Source: Aliisedimentitalea scapharcae (GTDB lineage Bacteria > Pseudomonadota > Alphaproteobacteria > Rhodobacterales > Rhodobacteraceae). Taken from it: a stretch of DNA of 64,000 bases. The position numbers and the translations under genes are program-made. Each line of letters starts with the position of its first letter. The first letter of the stretch is position 1. The stretch is taken from assembly GCF_045277565.1 (NCBI RefSeq), contig NZ_CP123584.1, positions 1,364,001 to 1,428,000 of the forward strand, read 5' to 3'. The notes under the pieces are model-generated. The model saw only the letters and a list, made by a program, of their open reading frames with translations. It did no database searches and was not told where the DNA came from. Shown here piece by piece: positions 1 to 8,128 of the stretch.

Positions 1-432
1 CGGCTGTGGAGACGTGCCGCTGGCGTCCAGCAGAGTGAATTCCATTTCGGTCGCTGCGACAACGGTCCAGCCTCGTTTTGCATAGCGCCCCAGCACATCG
101 GCCAGCGCATGACGCGGGTCACCCATGAACGGTGCCTGATCATCAGCGTGCATAACCATCGGTACCAAGGCGGTTTCAGTGGGCAACCAGGGCATCGGAA
201 CTGCCCCGCGTTCGGTCGGCAGAAGAATGCCATCCGCGTCCCCGGTTTCAAACACCAGTGGGCTGTCTTCGATGTCACATCCAAACAGATCCACGTTCAT
301 TGTCGACACCGGCATTCGGGCCGAACCCTGATCCAGTTTGTCGGCCATGTCCGCAGGCATGCGTTTGCCGCGCATCTGACCGTTCAGGTCACAGGCGGCA
401 ATTCGGATGGTGGCGAGATCTGTGAGATCCAT
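1..432 (-). CDS. Glutamine synthetase-like protein (PuuA-type gamma-glutamyl ligase), partial
   Basis: The first 144 codons of a gene that runs off the left edge. The conceptual protein starts MDLTDLATIRIAACDLNGQM, then has RGKRMP and, near residue 130, AATEMEFTLLD, matching the beta-grasp domain and the first active-site strand of the glutamine synthetase superfamily, specifically the gamma-glutamylputrescine synthetase branch. Known members ligate glutamate to an amine using ATP. ATG at 432 is preferred because GGAG lies 6 nt upstream; an in-frame ATG at 444 has no such site. Function in this organism is inferred; a PuuB-like oxidase is encoded at 3412-4800, which supports amine catabolism. 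The substrate cannot be read from this fragment. Confidence 0.8.
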   Translation of the reverse strand, partial: MDLTDLATIRIAACDLNGQMRGKRMPADMADKLDQGSARMPVSTMNVDLFGCDIEDSPLVFETGDADGILLPTERGAVPMPWLPTETALVPMVMHADDQAPFMGDPRHALADVLGRYAKRGWTVVAATEMEFTLLDASGTSPQP

Positions 433-617
433 GAGAGGCTCCATTCATCTTGGGACAGATGTAACCGAGGTCCGGGAGCTTGTCACTACATTTGATCAAA
501 TTAATGGCGGGTTCTGTAAGTCGATTGATTTGTGACGTTGGGGCAGGGGAATTGTGCGGACGGTGATGTCCTTTAACCTGCCGGACCTGATTGCATCAAT
601 TGTCCGGCACCGTTGGT

Positions 618-1520
618 TCAGGGAGCCCAATGGTCGGGAATGCCAAGGCCCGAAATCCGATTGTGCATCGCGTCAATATAAGCTGCCATGTTGTGGTTCA
701 GACCCTTGCGCGGCGATTTGTGAATCAAAGTCCTGGAGGCCCCCAATCTTTCGAAACCGCGTGGAAACCGGCATACCAGATCGTCTGTTCTGCAGATGGA
801 CAGGGACAGGTTCCGATAGGTTGACGGTGCCTTTGATTTAAGGATCCGTGGCGCGGCAAAACCGATCGACGGCGCAGTCCAGATTGTGGACAGGATTTGG
901 GCCGATGCTGCGCCCAGGGAATGGCCGACCACCAATCGGGGCCAATGTTCAGGATTGTTGCCGATCCATTTGCTGATGTGGTTGGCATGGGTCAGGAACC
1001 CTTGGTGCCAGATGATTCCATTTTTGTCCGGCGGCGCGGTGCCTCTCCCGAACCCCTTGGTTTTGTTGCGTGACCCGAACCCCAGACGGGGCATTCCAAG
1101 GTTCAACAGTCGAAAGTTGAACTTGGCATAATCCCAGAAGGAGTTGCTGCCAGGTACCAGCAGGCAGCGATTGTTCAGCAGATAGGCTTCCACCCCTTTG
1201 ACGGGACATTGGCTGGTGATCCAGACGCCATGGTCCTGTTTCAGTGTTTTGTTGACTGCTTCGACACCCTGTTTGTTGACGGTGTACGAAATCTTGACCA
1301 ACTCGGCTGCTGTCGCCACCGAACTGTCCAGATCCGGTCGCTGGATGTTCAGGGCCGCCAGTGTTTTGGGGCCGACGATCCCGTCGGGATCCAGCCCGGT
1401 ATTTTTCTGAAAGGTGCAGACCGCTTTTTCCGTATTGCGTCCCCAGATGCCGTCAATGCGTCCGGCGTAGCATTTCAGTTCCTTTAATCGGCGTTGCAGC
1501 AATCTTATGTCCAGGGCCAT
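618..1520 (-). CDS. Peptidoglycan-binding domain plus lipase-like alpha/beta hydrolase
   Basis: A 300-residue protein with two parts. Residues about 4-58 form a PG_binding_1 repeat (LLQRRLKELKCYAGRIDGIWG, then a second helix ending in GPKTLAAL). Residues about 90-290 resemble class 3 lipases, with the nucleophile elbow GHSLGAA at 199-205 (Ser201), a plausible acid in the RTDDLV segment near 246 and a plausible His in the HNMAAY segment near 276. There is no N-terminal signal peptide, so export is not evident. Substrate unknown. The ATG at 1520 has AAAGGTG about 9 nt upstream. It is transcribed away from the cyclase gene across a 202-bp divergent spacer. Confidence 0.6.
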   Translation of the reverse strand: MALDIRLLQRRLKELKCYAGRIDGIWGRNTEKAVCTFQKNTGLDPDGIVGPKTLAALNIQRPDLDSSVATAAELVKISYTVNKQGVEAVNKTLKQDHGVWITSQCPVKGVEAYLLNNRCLLVPGSNSFWDYAKFNFRLLNLGMPRLGFGSRNKTKGFGRGTAPPDKNGIIWHQGFLTHANHISKWIGNNPEHWPRLVVGHSLGAASAQILSTIWTAPSIGFAAPRILKSKAPSTYRNLSLSICRTDDLVCRFPRGFERLGASRTLIHKSPRKGLNHNMAAYIDAMHNRISGLGIPDHWAP

Positions 1521-1722
1521 ACAGGAACACCTTTCATAATGTATTGAATTTCAGGATCTTATTGGATTTTTACGAATTTTTCAACATCTGCTCTGGCCGC
1601 CGTGGTTGCACGGAGCACGGCGGCGGTTTGCAGGGTCATCAGAGGAAAACCTTGTTTGTTGGCCATTATTTGGCCAGACTTGTTGCGGGCGGGTAGATTT
1701 TTTCGTGTGGGGGGAGCGTTGA

Positions 1723-3402
1723 ATGAAACGTAGTCTCGCCGCAGTTTTGGCGGCAGATGTCGCGGGCTATTCAGAGCTGCTTGGCAAAGATACCGAAGGA
1801 ACGCTGGTGGCGCTTCGGCGGCTCAGATCCGAGATTTTCCGACCGACAGTGGCCTCGCGGCGGGGACGGGTGGTCAAAAGCATGGGCGACGGTTGGATCG
1901 TTCTGTTTCAGGCCGCTTCGGACGCAGCGACCTGTGCACTTCAAATCCAGGACTTATTGGCGCGTGACGGGTCCCGGTCTGAGCTGTCGATGCAATTGCG
2001 GCTGGGATTGCATCTGGGGGATGTGATCGAAGAAGAAGAAGATGTGTTTGGCGACGGAGTGAACGTCGCGGCGCGGTTGGAAAAGATCGCCGCCCCTGGC
2101 AGTATCGCCATTTCCGACGCCGTATTCGGCAGCTTGGATGGAACGCTCAGGCCGTCGTTTGACGATGCCGGTGAACATGATCTCAAAAACATCTCCAAAC
2201 CGGTACGTGTCTGGACGCGGGGGTCGTTGCCCGGGCGCAAGGTGAGCGGGGTCGATGCGTCTCAACGCCCTCAGATTGTGGTGCGTCCCCTTGAGACGTC
2301 GGACCAGCGGGACGAAGTGCGCGAGCTGTGTGATGCTTTGACTGGGGATTTGATGACCTATTTGGGCGCAACCCATTGGCTATCGGTGAGCGCGCGTGAC
2401 ACAGGACGGCGGGCTTATGCCCTGTCTGGGCGCATTCGGGCCAGCGGCGGGCGGTTGCGGTTGGAGGTGCGGTACACTGACCCCGAGCAGACAGAGCTGT
2501 GGTCGACCAAGATTGACGGCGATCTGGCCAATGCGTTTGATTGGCAGGATGAAACTGCCGAAACGCTGGTCAACCAGGTGATGACCGCAACCTTTGACAG
2601 CGAACGCAGACAGTTAGACAAGTTGTCAATCGCAGACATGAGCGCGAACCAATGCGAATTGCGGGGTCAGATCGCGATTGACCGGTTGGACCCGGATGCC
2701 TTTGCCTCGGCGCTCAAATATTCCAGCGCCGCGATCACCAAGGATCCATCTCTGCCGCATCCTTTTGCGCTGGCCTTGGTCTCCTATTTGTCGGCGACGG
2801 CGATGGGGTATGACGAGGTCACCGAGCAATATGCGTCTTCGGTGCCGATGTGGTGCGCGGCGGCTGCGCCGCTGGTTGAAAATCACTCTCTGTTGCGGTT
2901 GGCGCTGGGGGTGACGACATATTCCCAACTCAGAGAACCCTCCCGTTTGCGGTCGGTTGTCGAATATGCGCTGCGTCAATCGTCGTCCGATTTCGTGACC
3001 CTGGCGCTCAGCGGGTGGTCCTATATCTGGATTGGCGATCATGACGAGGCGCTGGATTGTCTAAGAAAGGCCCATGTGCTGGGTGGGAAAAGCCCCTGGG
3101 CGTTGTCGATCCAGGGCGGCCTGGCCATGGCGTCGCTGCAGGCCGGGGACGACGCGGCCGCTGTGAAATTGGCCCGCGAAGGGCTGAATATCAGTGTGGG
3201 GTATACCACCTTGTATAGGATTCTAGCTGCAGCCCATGCCCAGTTGGGACAGGATGACGCTGCAACCAAAGCAGTGGCCGACGCCTTGCGATTGCAACCC
3301 GATGATAGCATCGCCTCGATTCAGGCGCGCAATGTGTTTGCTGTGACTGGCGCGGCGAACCGTTATATCTCTGGGTTGCGCAAAGCCGGCATGCCCGAAT
3401 AG
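1723..3402 (+). CDS. Class III adenylate/guanylate cyclase with C-terminal TPR region
   Basis: A 559-residue soluble protein. The first about 165 residues are a class III nucleotide cyclase catalytic domain: metal-binding Asp12 in LAADVAGYSEL, Asp56 in SMGDGW, and transition-state residues Asn114 and Arg118 in FGDGVNVAARLE. The middle (about 180-300) resembles the small domain that follows rhizobial-type cyclases and contains SVSARDTGRRAYALSGRIRA. The last about 230 residues are helical repeats that look like TPR. No membrane segment is visible. It probably makes cAMP in response to an unknown input. ATG 1723 has GGGGAG 8 nt upstream. It converges with the oxidase gene that ends 9 bp beyond. 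Confidence 0.85.
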   Translation: MKRSLAAVLAADVAGYSELLGKDTEGTLVALRRLRSEIFRPTVASRRGRVVKSMGDGWIVLFQAASDAATCALQIQDLLARDGSRSELSMQLRLGLHLGDVIEEEEDVFGDGVNVAARLEKIAAPGSIAISDAVFGSLDGTLRPSFDDAGEHDLKNISKPVRVWTRGSLPGRKVSGVDASQRPQIVVRPLETSDQRDEVRELCDALTGDLMTYLGATHWLSVSARDTGRRAYALSGRIRASGGRLRLEVRYTDPEQTELWSTKIDGDLANAFDWQDETAETLVNQVMTATFDSERRQLDKLSIADMSANQCELRGQIAIDRLDPDAFASALKYSSAAITKDPSLPHPFALALVSYLSATAMGYDEVTEQYASSVPMWCAAAAPLVENHSLLRLALGVTTYSQLREPSRLRSVVEYALRQSSSDFVTLALSGWSYIWIGDHDEALDCLRKAHVLGGKSPWALSIQGGLAMASLQAGDDAAAVKLAREGLNISVGYTTLYRILAAAHAQLGQDDAATKAVADALRLQPDDSIASIQARNVFAVTGAANRYISGLRKAGMPE

Positions 3403-3411
3403 GTGGGGTCT

Positions 3412-4800
3412 TCAGGATCCGAATCCGATGCCGAGCCGGTCCAGCGCTTTTAGAAAAAGCGACCGCTGCCCGGTTTGGTCTTCGCGGGACAGATCGGCCT
3501 GGGCCCAGGATACAGCCAGTGACCGGAACGGTTCGGGGGGGAACGGGGGTGCCCAACTGCGCGCCATGCGCAATTGTGTGCGCTCCGTTTGTTTCCCTTG
3601 CAGCAGGTCCAGCATGGTCAATGCTGCAAATCGGGTTGCAGAAACGCCCTGACCGGTGAACCCCAAGGCATAGGCCAGCCGCCCCTTCATGGCGGTGCCT
3701 ACAAAGAAGGTCAGCCGGGCCGACGTATCGATGATCCCGCCCCAAGCGTGTGAAAAGGCAACATCGCCCAGTGCCGGAAAGGTCGCGCGGAAATTTGCCT
3801 CCAAACGGGCATAGCTTTCCGGTCGGTCGAGCAGAGCGGCGTCGCGACGGTTGCCCCTGTGATAGATTGCGTCATACCCACCCCACAAAATGCGGTTGTC
3901 AGCCGTTTTGCGCGAATAGTGAAACTGGTTGCCGCTGTCTGCGATACCATAGCGCCCGGTCCACCCGATCGCATGGAGCTGAGCATCGCTGAGCGGCTCA
4001 GTCATCAGAGTATAGTCGAAAACCGGAATGATCCGGGATTGCAGGCGTTTGAGCAGGGGAACAGACGCGTTGGTAGCAAGAATGACCTGACGGGCGATGA
4101 CCCGGCCGGCGCGGGTGTTCAGCGTGATACCGTCGGAGTGCGAGGACAAGGCTGTTACGGCGCTGTGTTCGTGGATCTCTACACCCTGATCTGACGCAGA
4201 CCGGGCCAGCCCGTGTACTGTTTTTGTCGGGTTCAAGAGGGCGTAATCTGTCTCGTAGAGGCCAGCAATGTATTTGGGGCTGTTCAGTCGCGCCCTCAGG
4301 GCCGCGCCTTCCAGGTATTCGGTTCCTATTCCGAACCGGGTCAGGGCCGTCTGCATGGTTTTCAACCCCTCGGCTTCCCATGGGGTGGCGGCTAGGTTCA
4401 ATTTGCCGGGTCTCTCGAATTCGGCGTCGATATCGAACCGGCCCAGGTCAACCTCCAGTTCGTTCATGTTCTGGCGGCCCAGTCGGATCAATGTTTCCGC
4501 CTCGTCGGGCCAGCGCGACAGGGCATTGGATACCCCGTGCGATATGCTGGGAGCACAAAACCCGCCGTTGCGACCGCTCGCTGCATTGCCCAAATGGTCT
4601 GCCTCCAGCAGGACGATCCGCGCATCAGGAAACCGGTCACGCGCCATGAGCGCGGACCAAAGACCCGAGAAACCTCCGCCCACGATTGCCAGGTCACAAG
4701 TGACATCGCCGTGCAGCGCCGGGTGCGTCGGTGTCGTTGCAACGGTTTCGGCCCAATAGGGTGTTTTGTGGGCGTTCTGAAAGCTGGTGTCCTGTCTCAT
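3412..4800 (-). CDS. FAD-dependent amine oxidoreductase, PuuB/DAO family
   Basis: A 462-residue flavoprotein of the D-amino-acid oxidase family. The Rossmann fingerprint GGGFSG is at residues 41-46, followed by the adenosine-binding acidic residue in VLLEAD, the GRNGG flavin-contact motif and a C-terminal FTGQGVSATRFAAL segment typical of this family. Gamma-glutamylputrescine oxidases are the closest functional class I recognise; they oxidise a gamma-glutamylated amine to an aldehyde plus ammonia and H2O2. It is last in the 13337-to-3412 operon, just after an aldehyde dehydrogenase that could take its product. I chose ATG 4800; an in-frame TTG at 4836 would add 12 residues without a better ribosome site. 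Confidence 0.8.
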   Translation of the reverse strand: MRQDTSFQNAHKTPYWAETVATTPTHPALHGDVTCDLAIVGGGFSGLWSALMARDRFPDARIVLLEADHLGNAASGRNGGFCAPSISHGVSNALSRWPDEAETLIRLGRQNMNELEVDLGRFDIDAEFERPGKLNLAATPWEAEGLKTMQTALTRFGIGTEYLEGAALRARLNSPKYIAGLYETDYALLNPTKTVHGLARSASDQGVEIHEHSAVTALSSHSDGITLNTRAGRVIARQVILATNASVPLLKRLQSRIIPVFDYTLMTEPLSDAQLHAIGWTGRYGIADSGNQFHYSRKTADNRILWGGYDAIYHRGNRRDAALLDRPESYARLEANFRATFPALGDVAFSHAWGGIIDTSARLTFFVGTAMKGRLAYALGFTGQGVSATRFAALTMLDLLQGKQTERTQLRMARSWAPPFPPEPFRSLAVSWAQADLSREDQTGQRSLFLKALDRLGIGFGS

Positions 4801-4839
4801 CGTGGGCTTTCGGGATACCAAAGGCGAATAGGCCAAAGG

Positions 4840-6345
4840 TCAGACATGCTTGCGCCCGCCCGACTCCAGAAACCAATCGTCCGGATAGGGGTACCACCAG
4901 TCGGCTTCTTTGGCGACGGGGTCCAGGATGACCATCTTGGGTTGGCGGAATGCGTCCAACCCATGGCGCCCCAACGCCCGCCCCATGCCGGATTTCTTGA
5001 CCCCGCCAAAGGGCAGGGCGTCGTTGTCCACCAGCGGGTTGTTGACCCAGACCATGCCCGCCTCGAGCCGGTTGATCGCGTCATGGGCCTCACCTAGATC
5101 ATTGGTGAATATACAGGCCCCCAGCCCCAGGTCAGAGGCATTTGCCAACCTTATGGATTCGTCGAATGACGCGGTGCGCACGACCGACACAACAGGGCCA
5201 AAGATCTCTTCGTTCAACAGATCCATGTCCGGCGTCACACCGGTAACGACAGTGGGTTCCAGAAACCAGCCGATGGGCTGCTCTGCCGGAACGCCACCGC
5301 CCAATGCGATGGTGGCCCCCTGGGCGCGGGCCCGGTCGATCCAGCCCAGTACCTTGTCACGCGCAGCCTGTGAGACCAGTGGGCCGATCTCGGCCACGCC
5401 CATCCCGTTGCCGACCCGCAGCTGCCGGGCCCGCTCGATCAAGAGCGCGACAAATTCATCATGCACTGCGTCATCCACGTAAATCCGCTCGGTTGAGGTG
5501 CAGACCTGTCCAGATTGCAGATAGGCCCCGGTCACAGCCCCGGCGGCGGCCACTGCAATATTGGCATTTCGGGTGACGATCATCGGATCATTGCCGCCGC
5601 CTTCGATAACGCAAGGTTTCATGTGCCCGGCCGATTGCACCGCGACCTGCCGCCCGACATCTGCGGAGCCGGTAAAGGCGATGGCATGGGTGTTGGGGCT
5701 GGCGATCAGCTGTTGCGCAACCTCTGCGCCGCCGGTGACACAAGCCACCAGATCAGTGGGCAGCCCGTCAAAAAACCGCATGAAGGACAGCGTGCACAGC
5801 GATCCTGCCGGAGCGGCCTTGAGCACGATTCCATTTCCCGCCGCCAAAGACGCGGCAATGGTCCAGCATCCCAGGATGAGAGGGAAGTTGTAGGGCACAA
5901 TATGCACCGACACACCGTAGGGCGCATAGGTTTGGAACTGAAAAGAGCCCGGTTGCATGGTACCTGCGATCTTGCCCGCATCGTCGCGGGCCAACTCGGC
6001 GAAATAGCGAAACACAGGCGCGATATTGGCGATCTCTCCAATCGCTTCAGGATAGGGCTTGCCGATCTCTCGGGTCATCATGATCGCGATGTCGGTCATG
6101 TCGGCCCGCTCCATGGCGTCGGCGATCCCATGCAGTAAACCAGCGCGCGACTTGCAATCCATTGCGGCCCATTTCTTTTGCGCAGCGTTTACCCGATCCA
6201 GAATGTGGTCCAGCTGGCTTTGGGACGGGGTGCCGACAGGAGCGATGTCCTTCAGGGTTGCCGGATCAACCGCCATCTGGGTTGGCCCTTCGGTTGGGAC
6301 ATAGGTCGGCGACAGGTAATAGCAGGGGGCGAGCGCGTCACGCAT
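4840..6345 (-). CDS. NAD(P)-dependent aldehyde dehydrogenase
   Basis: A 501-residue ALDH-superfamily enzyme. Visible landmarks in order: PYNFP with the oxyanion Asn, KAAPAGS cofactor-binding Lys region, FTGS, catalytic Glu in VIEGGGND and nucleophilic Cys in GQVCTS. The stretch after Glu (GGGND) differs from the common LGGKS, so it belongs to a side branch and is not a generic betaine or succinate-semialdehyde enzyme. It probably oxidises the aldehyde released by the downstream flavoprotein. The ATG at 6345 is set by AAGGAG 7 nt upstream and overlaps the kinase stop by 8 nt. Earlier in-frame starts up to 6444 lie inside the kinase gene and are rejected. Confidence 0.88.
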   Translation of the reverse strand: MRDALAPCYYLSPTYVPTEGPTQMAVDPATLKDIAPVGTPSQSQLDHILDRVNAAQKKWAAMDCKSRAGLLHGIADAMERADMTDIAIMMTREIGKPYPEAIGEIANIAPVFRYFAELARDDAGKIAGTMQPGSFQFQTYAPYGVSVHIVPYNFPLILGCWTIAASLAAGNGIVLKAAPAGSLCTLSFMRFFDGLPTDLVACVTGGAEVAQQLIASPNTHAIAFTGSADVGRQVAVQSAGHMKPCVIEGGGNDPMIVTRNANIAVAAAGAVTGAYLQSGQVCTSTERIYVDDAVHDEFVALLIERARQLRVGNGMGVAEIGPLVSQAARDKVLGWIDRARAQGATIALGGGVPAEQPIGWFLEPTVVTGVTPDMDLLNEEIFGPVVSVVRTASFDESIRLANASDLGLGACIFTNDLGEAHDAINRLEAGMVWVNNPLVDNDALPFGGVKKSGMGRALGRHGLDAFRQPKMVILDPVAKEADWWYPYPDDWFLESGGRKHV

Positions 6346-7408
6346 GGGACACTCCTTGATTGGTTGCCAGGGTGTGCTCAAGATCGAGCGCCTTTGTGGT
6401 CCAGTCTGGCAATTCGGTGTCCAAAAAGGCTTCGATCTCGCCAAGCCCGGCGTTGCTCAGAGCTGTACGAAACTGGGCCAACACCCGAGGCAGAAACCGC
6501 AGATATCGCGGCTTGCCGTCCCGCAGGCATAGGCGAACAAAGACCCCCAGAATACGGGCGTGGCGCTGGGCACCCAACAGGGCATAGCGGTGGCGGATGT
6601 CGTCCGGGCCCCCCAAATGGTGTGGCGCATGAGCCAGATAGCGCGCCAACATCGCCTCTTCGAGCCCATCGGACAGATCCCGTCGGGCGTCCTGAAGCAG
6701 CGACACCAGATCATATTCACAGGGCCCCAGAACACCATCCTGAAAATCCAGCACGCCGCAGCGCGCGATACCGGTGCGCCCGTCCAGACGCATCAGGTTG
6801 TCGACATGGAAATCCCGCATCACCAGCGTGTCCCACCGTGTCGCCACAGTGATCAGCGCCTGATGCCAGAGCGACAGAAACCGGTCGGTAAACTGATCGA
6901 CCTGAAGATGCGGCACCACTGCGGGAGCAAACCAGCGCGCAAAAATTCCCAATTCGTCCAGCAGCATGGGCATATCGAATTGCGATTGGGCCACCATCTT
7001 GCCGCGGGGCGCGTGGTGCAGGTGCAGCAGCGTATCAATCGCCAATTCATAGAGCTCTGTTTCGTCGTCTCCACGGGCCAGACAGGCCGTATAGGTTCCA
7101 TCGCCGAAATCCTCGACCAACGCCAACCCATGCACCGGATCGGCTCCGAACACCTTTGGGGCTGACAGCCCCAAAAGGTTCAGGTGATGGGACAGGCGCA
7201 GATAGGCTGCAAAGCCTGTTGGATCCCGACGTTCCTCCATCAACAGCACGCCTTCGCCCACCACCCTGAAATAGCGCCGGGGCGACGCGTCGGCCTCGAA
7301 CCGTTCGAGCACACGCCCACCCATCCCCTGCCGGGTCAAAAAGACCCGCGCCGGGGTCGGCAGGTCGATAGAGGACAGCGGAGCATTGGAGGATGTCGGA
7401 CGGTTCAT
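6338..7408 (-). CDS. AmgK-like small-molecule kinase (COG3178/APH fold)
   Basis: A 356-residue aminoglycoside-phosphotransferase-fold protein. The catalytic loop is MRDFHVDNLM (Asp199, Asn204) and the metal-binding motif is VLDFQDG (Asp221), followed by GPCEYDLVSLLQDARRDL. This wording is characteristic of the COG3178 group that contains the anomeric N-acetylmuramate/N-acetylglucosamine kinase AmgK. AmgK proper normally sits beside tsaE and murU in cell-wall recycling clusters; here the gene is inside an amine-uptake operon, so it is probably a paralogue with another substrate. ATG 7408 overlaps the upstream cupin stop as ATGA. Substrate is unknown. Confidence 0.75.
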   Translation of the reverse strand: MNRPTSSNAPLSSIDLPTPARVFLTRQGMGGRVLERFEADASPRRYFRVVGEGVLLMEERRDPTGFAAYLRLSHHLNLLGLSAPKVFGADPVHGLALVEDFGDGTYTACLARGDDETELYELAIDTLLHLHHAPRGKMVAQSQFDMPMLLDELGIFARWFAPAVVPHLQVDQFTDRFLSLWHQALITVATRWDTLVMRDFHVDNLMRLDGRTGIARCGVLDFQDGVLGPCEYDLVSLLQDARRDLSDGLEEAMLARYLAHAPHHLGGPDDIRHRYALLGAQRHARILGVFVRLCLRDGKPRYLRFLPRVLAQFRTALSNAGLGEIEAFLDTELPDWTTKALDLEHTLATNQGVSHA

Positions 7409-7755
7409 CGGATCATATAGACCTTTTTGACCGTTTCATGGACGGTACAGACACCCTTCCAATCCTGGGGGAAAAAGGCAGCCGTGTCTGGCGTGACTTC
7501 GATCACGTCGCCGGAGTCGTGGACGTAGGTACAGCGCCCTTCGAGAAAGTGGCAGAATTCGTCTCTGGTGACGTGGCATTCCCATTTGCCGGGCGTGCAG
7601 ATCCAAAGACCACATTCGCTTTCACCGTTGGGACCTTTGTAAAGAACCTGGCCCGAGGTGTGGCTTTGCCCTTCGATCATCGTGGGAATAATGCCCCAGT
7701 CCACCGTGTCGGTGATCTCCAGAGGCTTGCGCATTAGGGGGGCTTTCATGGTCAT
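7405..7755 (-). CDS. Cupin_3 (DUF861-type) small protein, second copy
   Basis: A 116-residue single-domain cupin. The stretch LWICTPGKWECHVTRDEFC, then FLEGR and a C-terminal VHETVKKVYMIR, matches the Cupin_3 family that includes the cupin part of ureidoglycine aminohydrolase. The classical HxH metal pair is absent, so a metal-free fold or a non-catalytic role is possible. It follows a paralogous cupin after a 10-bp gap and overlaps the kinase start by ATGA. ATG 7755 has AGAGGA just upstream; ATG 7749 is an alternative. Biochemical role unknown. Confidence 0.75.
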   Translation of the reverse strand: MTMKAPLMRKPLEITDTVDWGIIPTMIEGQSHTSGQVLYKGPNGESECGLWICTPGKWECHVTRDEFCHFLEGRCTYVHDSGDVIEVTPDTAAFFPQDWKGVCTVHETVKKVYMIR

Positions 7756-7765
7756 TGGGTCCTCT

Positions 7766-8128
7766 TCAGACGAGCATGTAGATATTGCGAAGGGTTTCGG
7801 TGATTTCAGCTGTGCCTTCCCAACCGGCGGGGAACAGCACGCAGGTGCCCGGCCCGGCCTCGATCACCTCGTCCGACCCATCCCGGCGATAGATCACGTG
7901 ACCGGCGACGAAATGACAGAATTCATCACGCGGTACCGAAATGCGCCAGGTCCCGGGAGTGCAGACCCAGACACCGGTTTCCGGCGAATTGTCTGGCCCC
8001 TTGTGCAGCAAACGTCCGGTAGAATGGGACTGTCCGACCGTCATGTCCGGTTGCGGGCCCCAATCGACCAGATCGTCATAGGTGGTCGCCCCATGGATAT
8101 GGGGCGCCGAGGAGGACAGGTTGGTCAC
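7766..8128 (-). CDS. Cupin_3 (DUF861-type) small protein, first copy
   Basis: A 120-residue cupin closely related to its downstream neighbour: VGQSHSTGRLLHKGP aligns with EGQSHTSGQVLYKGP there, and VWVCTPGTWRISVPRDEFC with LWICTPGKWECHVTRDEFC. It has the same lack of an HxH pair in the first cupin motif. The GTG start at 8128 overlaps the glycosyltransferase stop as GTGA. Two adjacent copies suggest a heteromeric assembly or two related ligands; this is inference. Confidence 0.75.
   Translation of the reverse strand: MTNLSSSAPHIHGATTYDDLVDWGPQPDMTVGQSHSTGRLLHKGPDNSPETGVWVCTPGTWRISVPRDEFCHFVAGHVIYRRDGSDEVIEAGPGTCVLFPAGWEGTAEITETLRNIYMLV

Noticed and set aside
1..3402. The PuuA-like gene as part of the same operon as the importer and oxidase
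   Set aside because: The cyclase gene on the opposite strand and the lipase-like gene lie between. Functional linkage is possible, but co-transcription is not supported.
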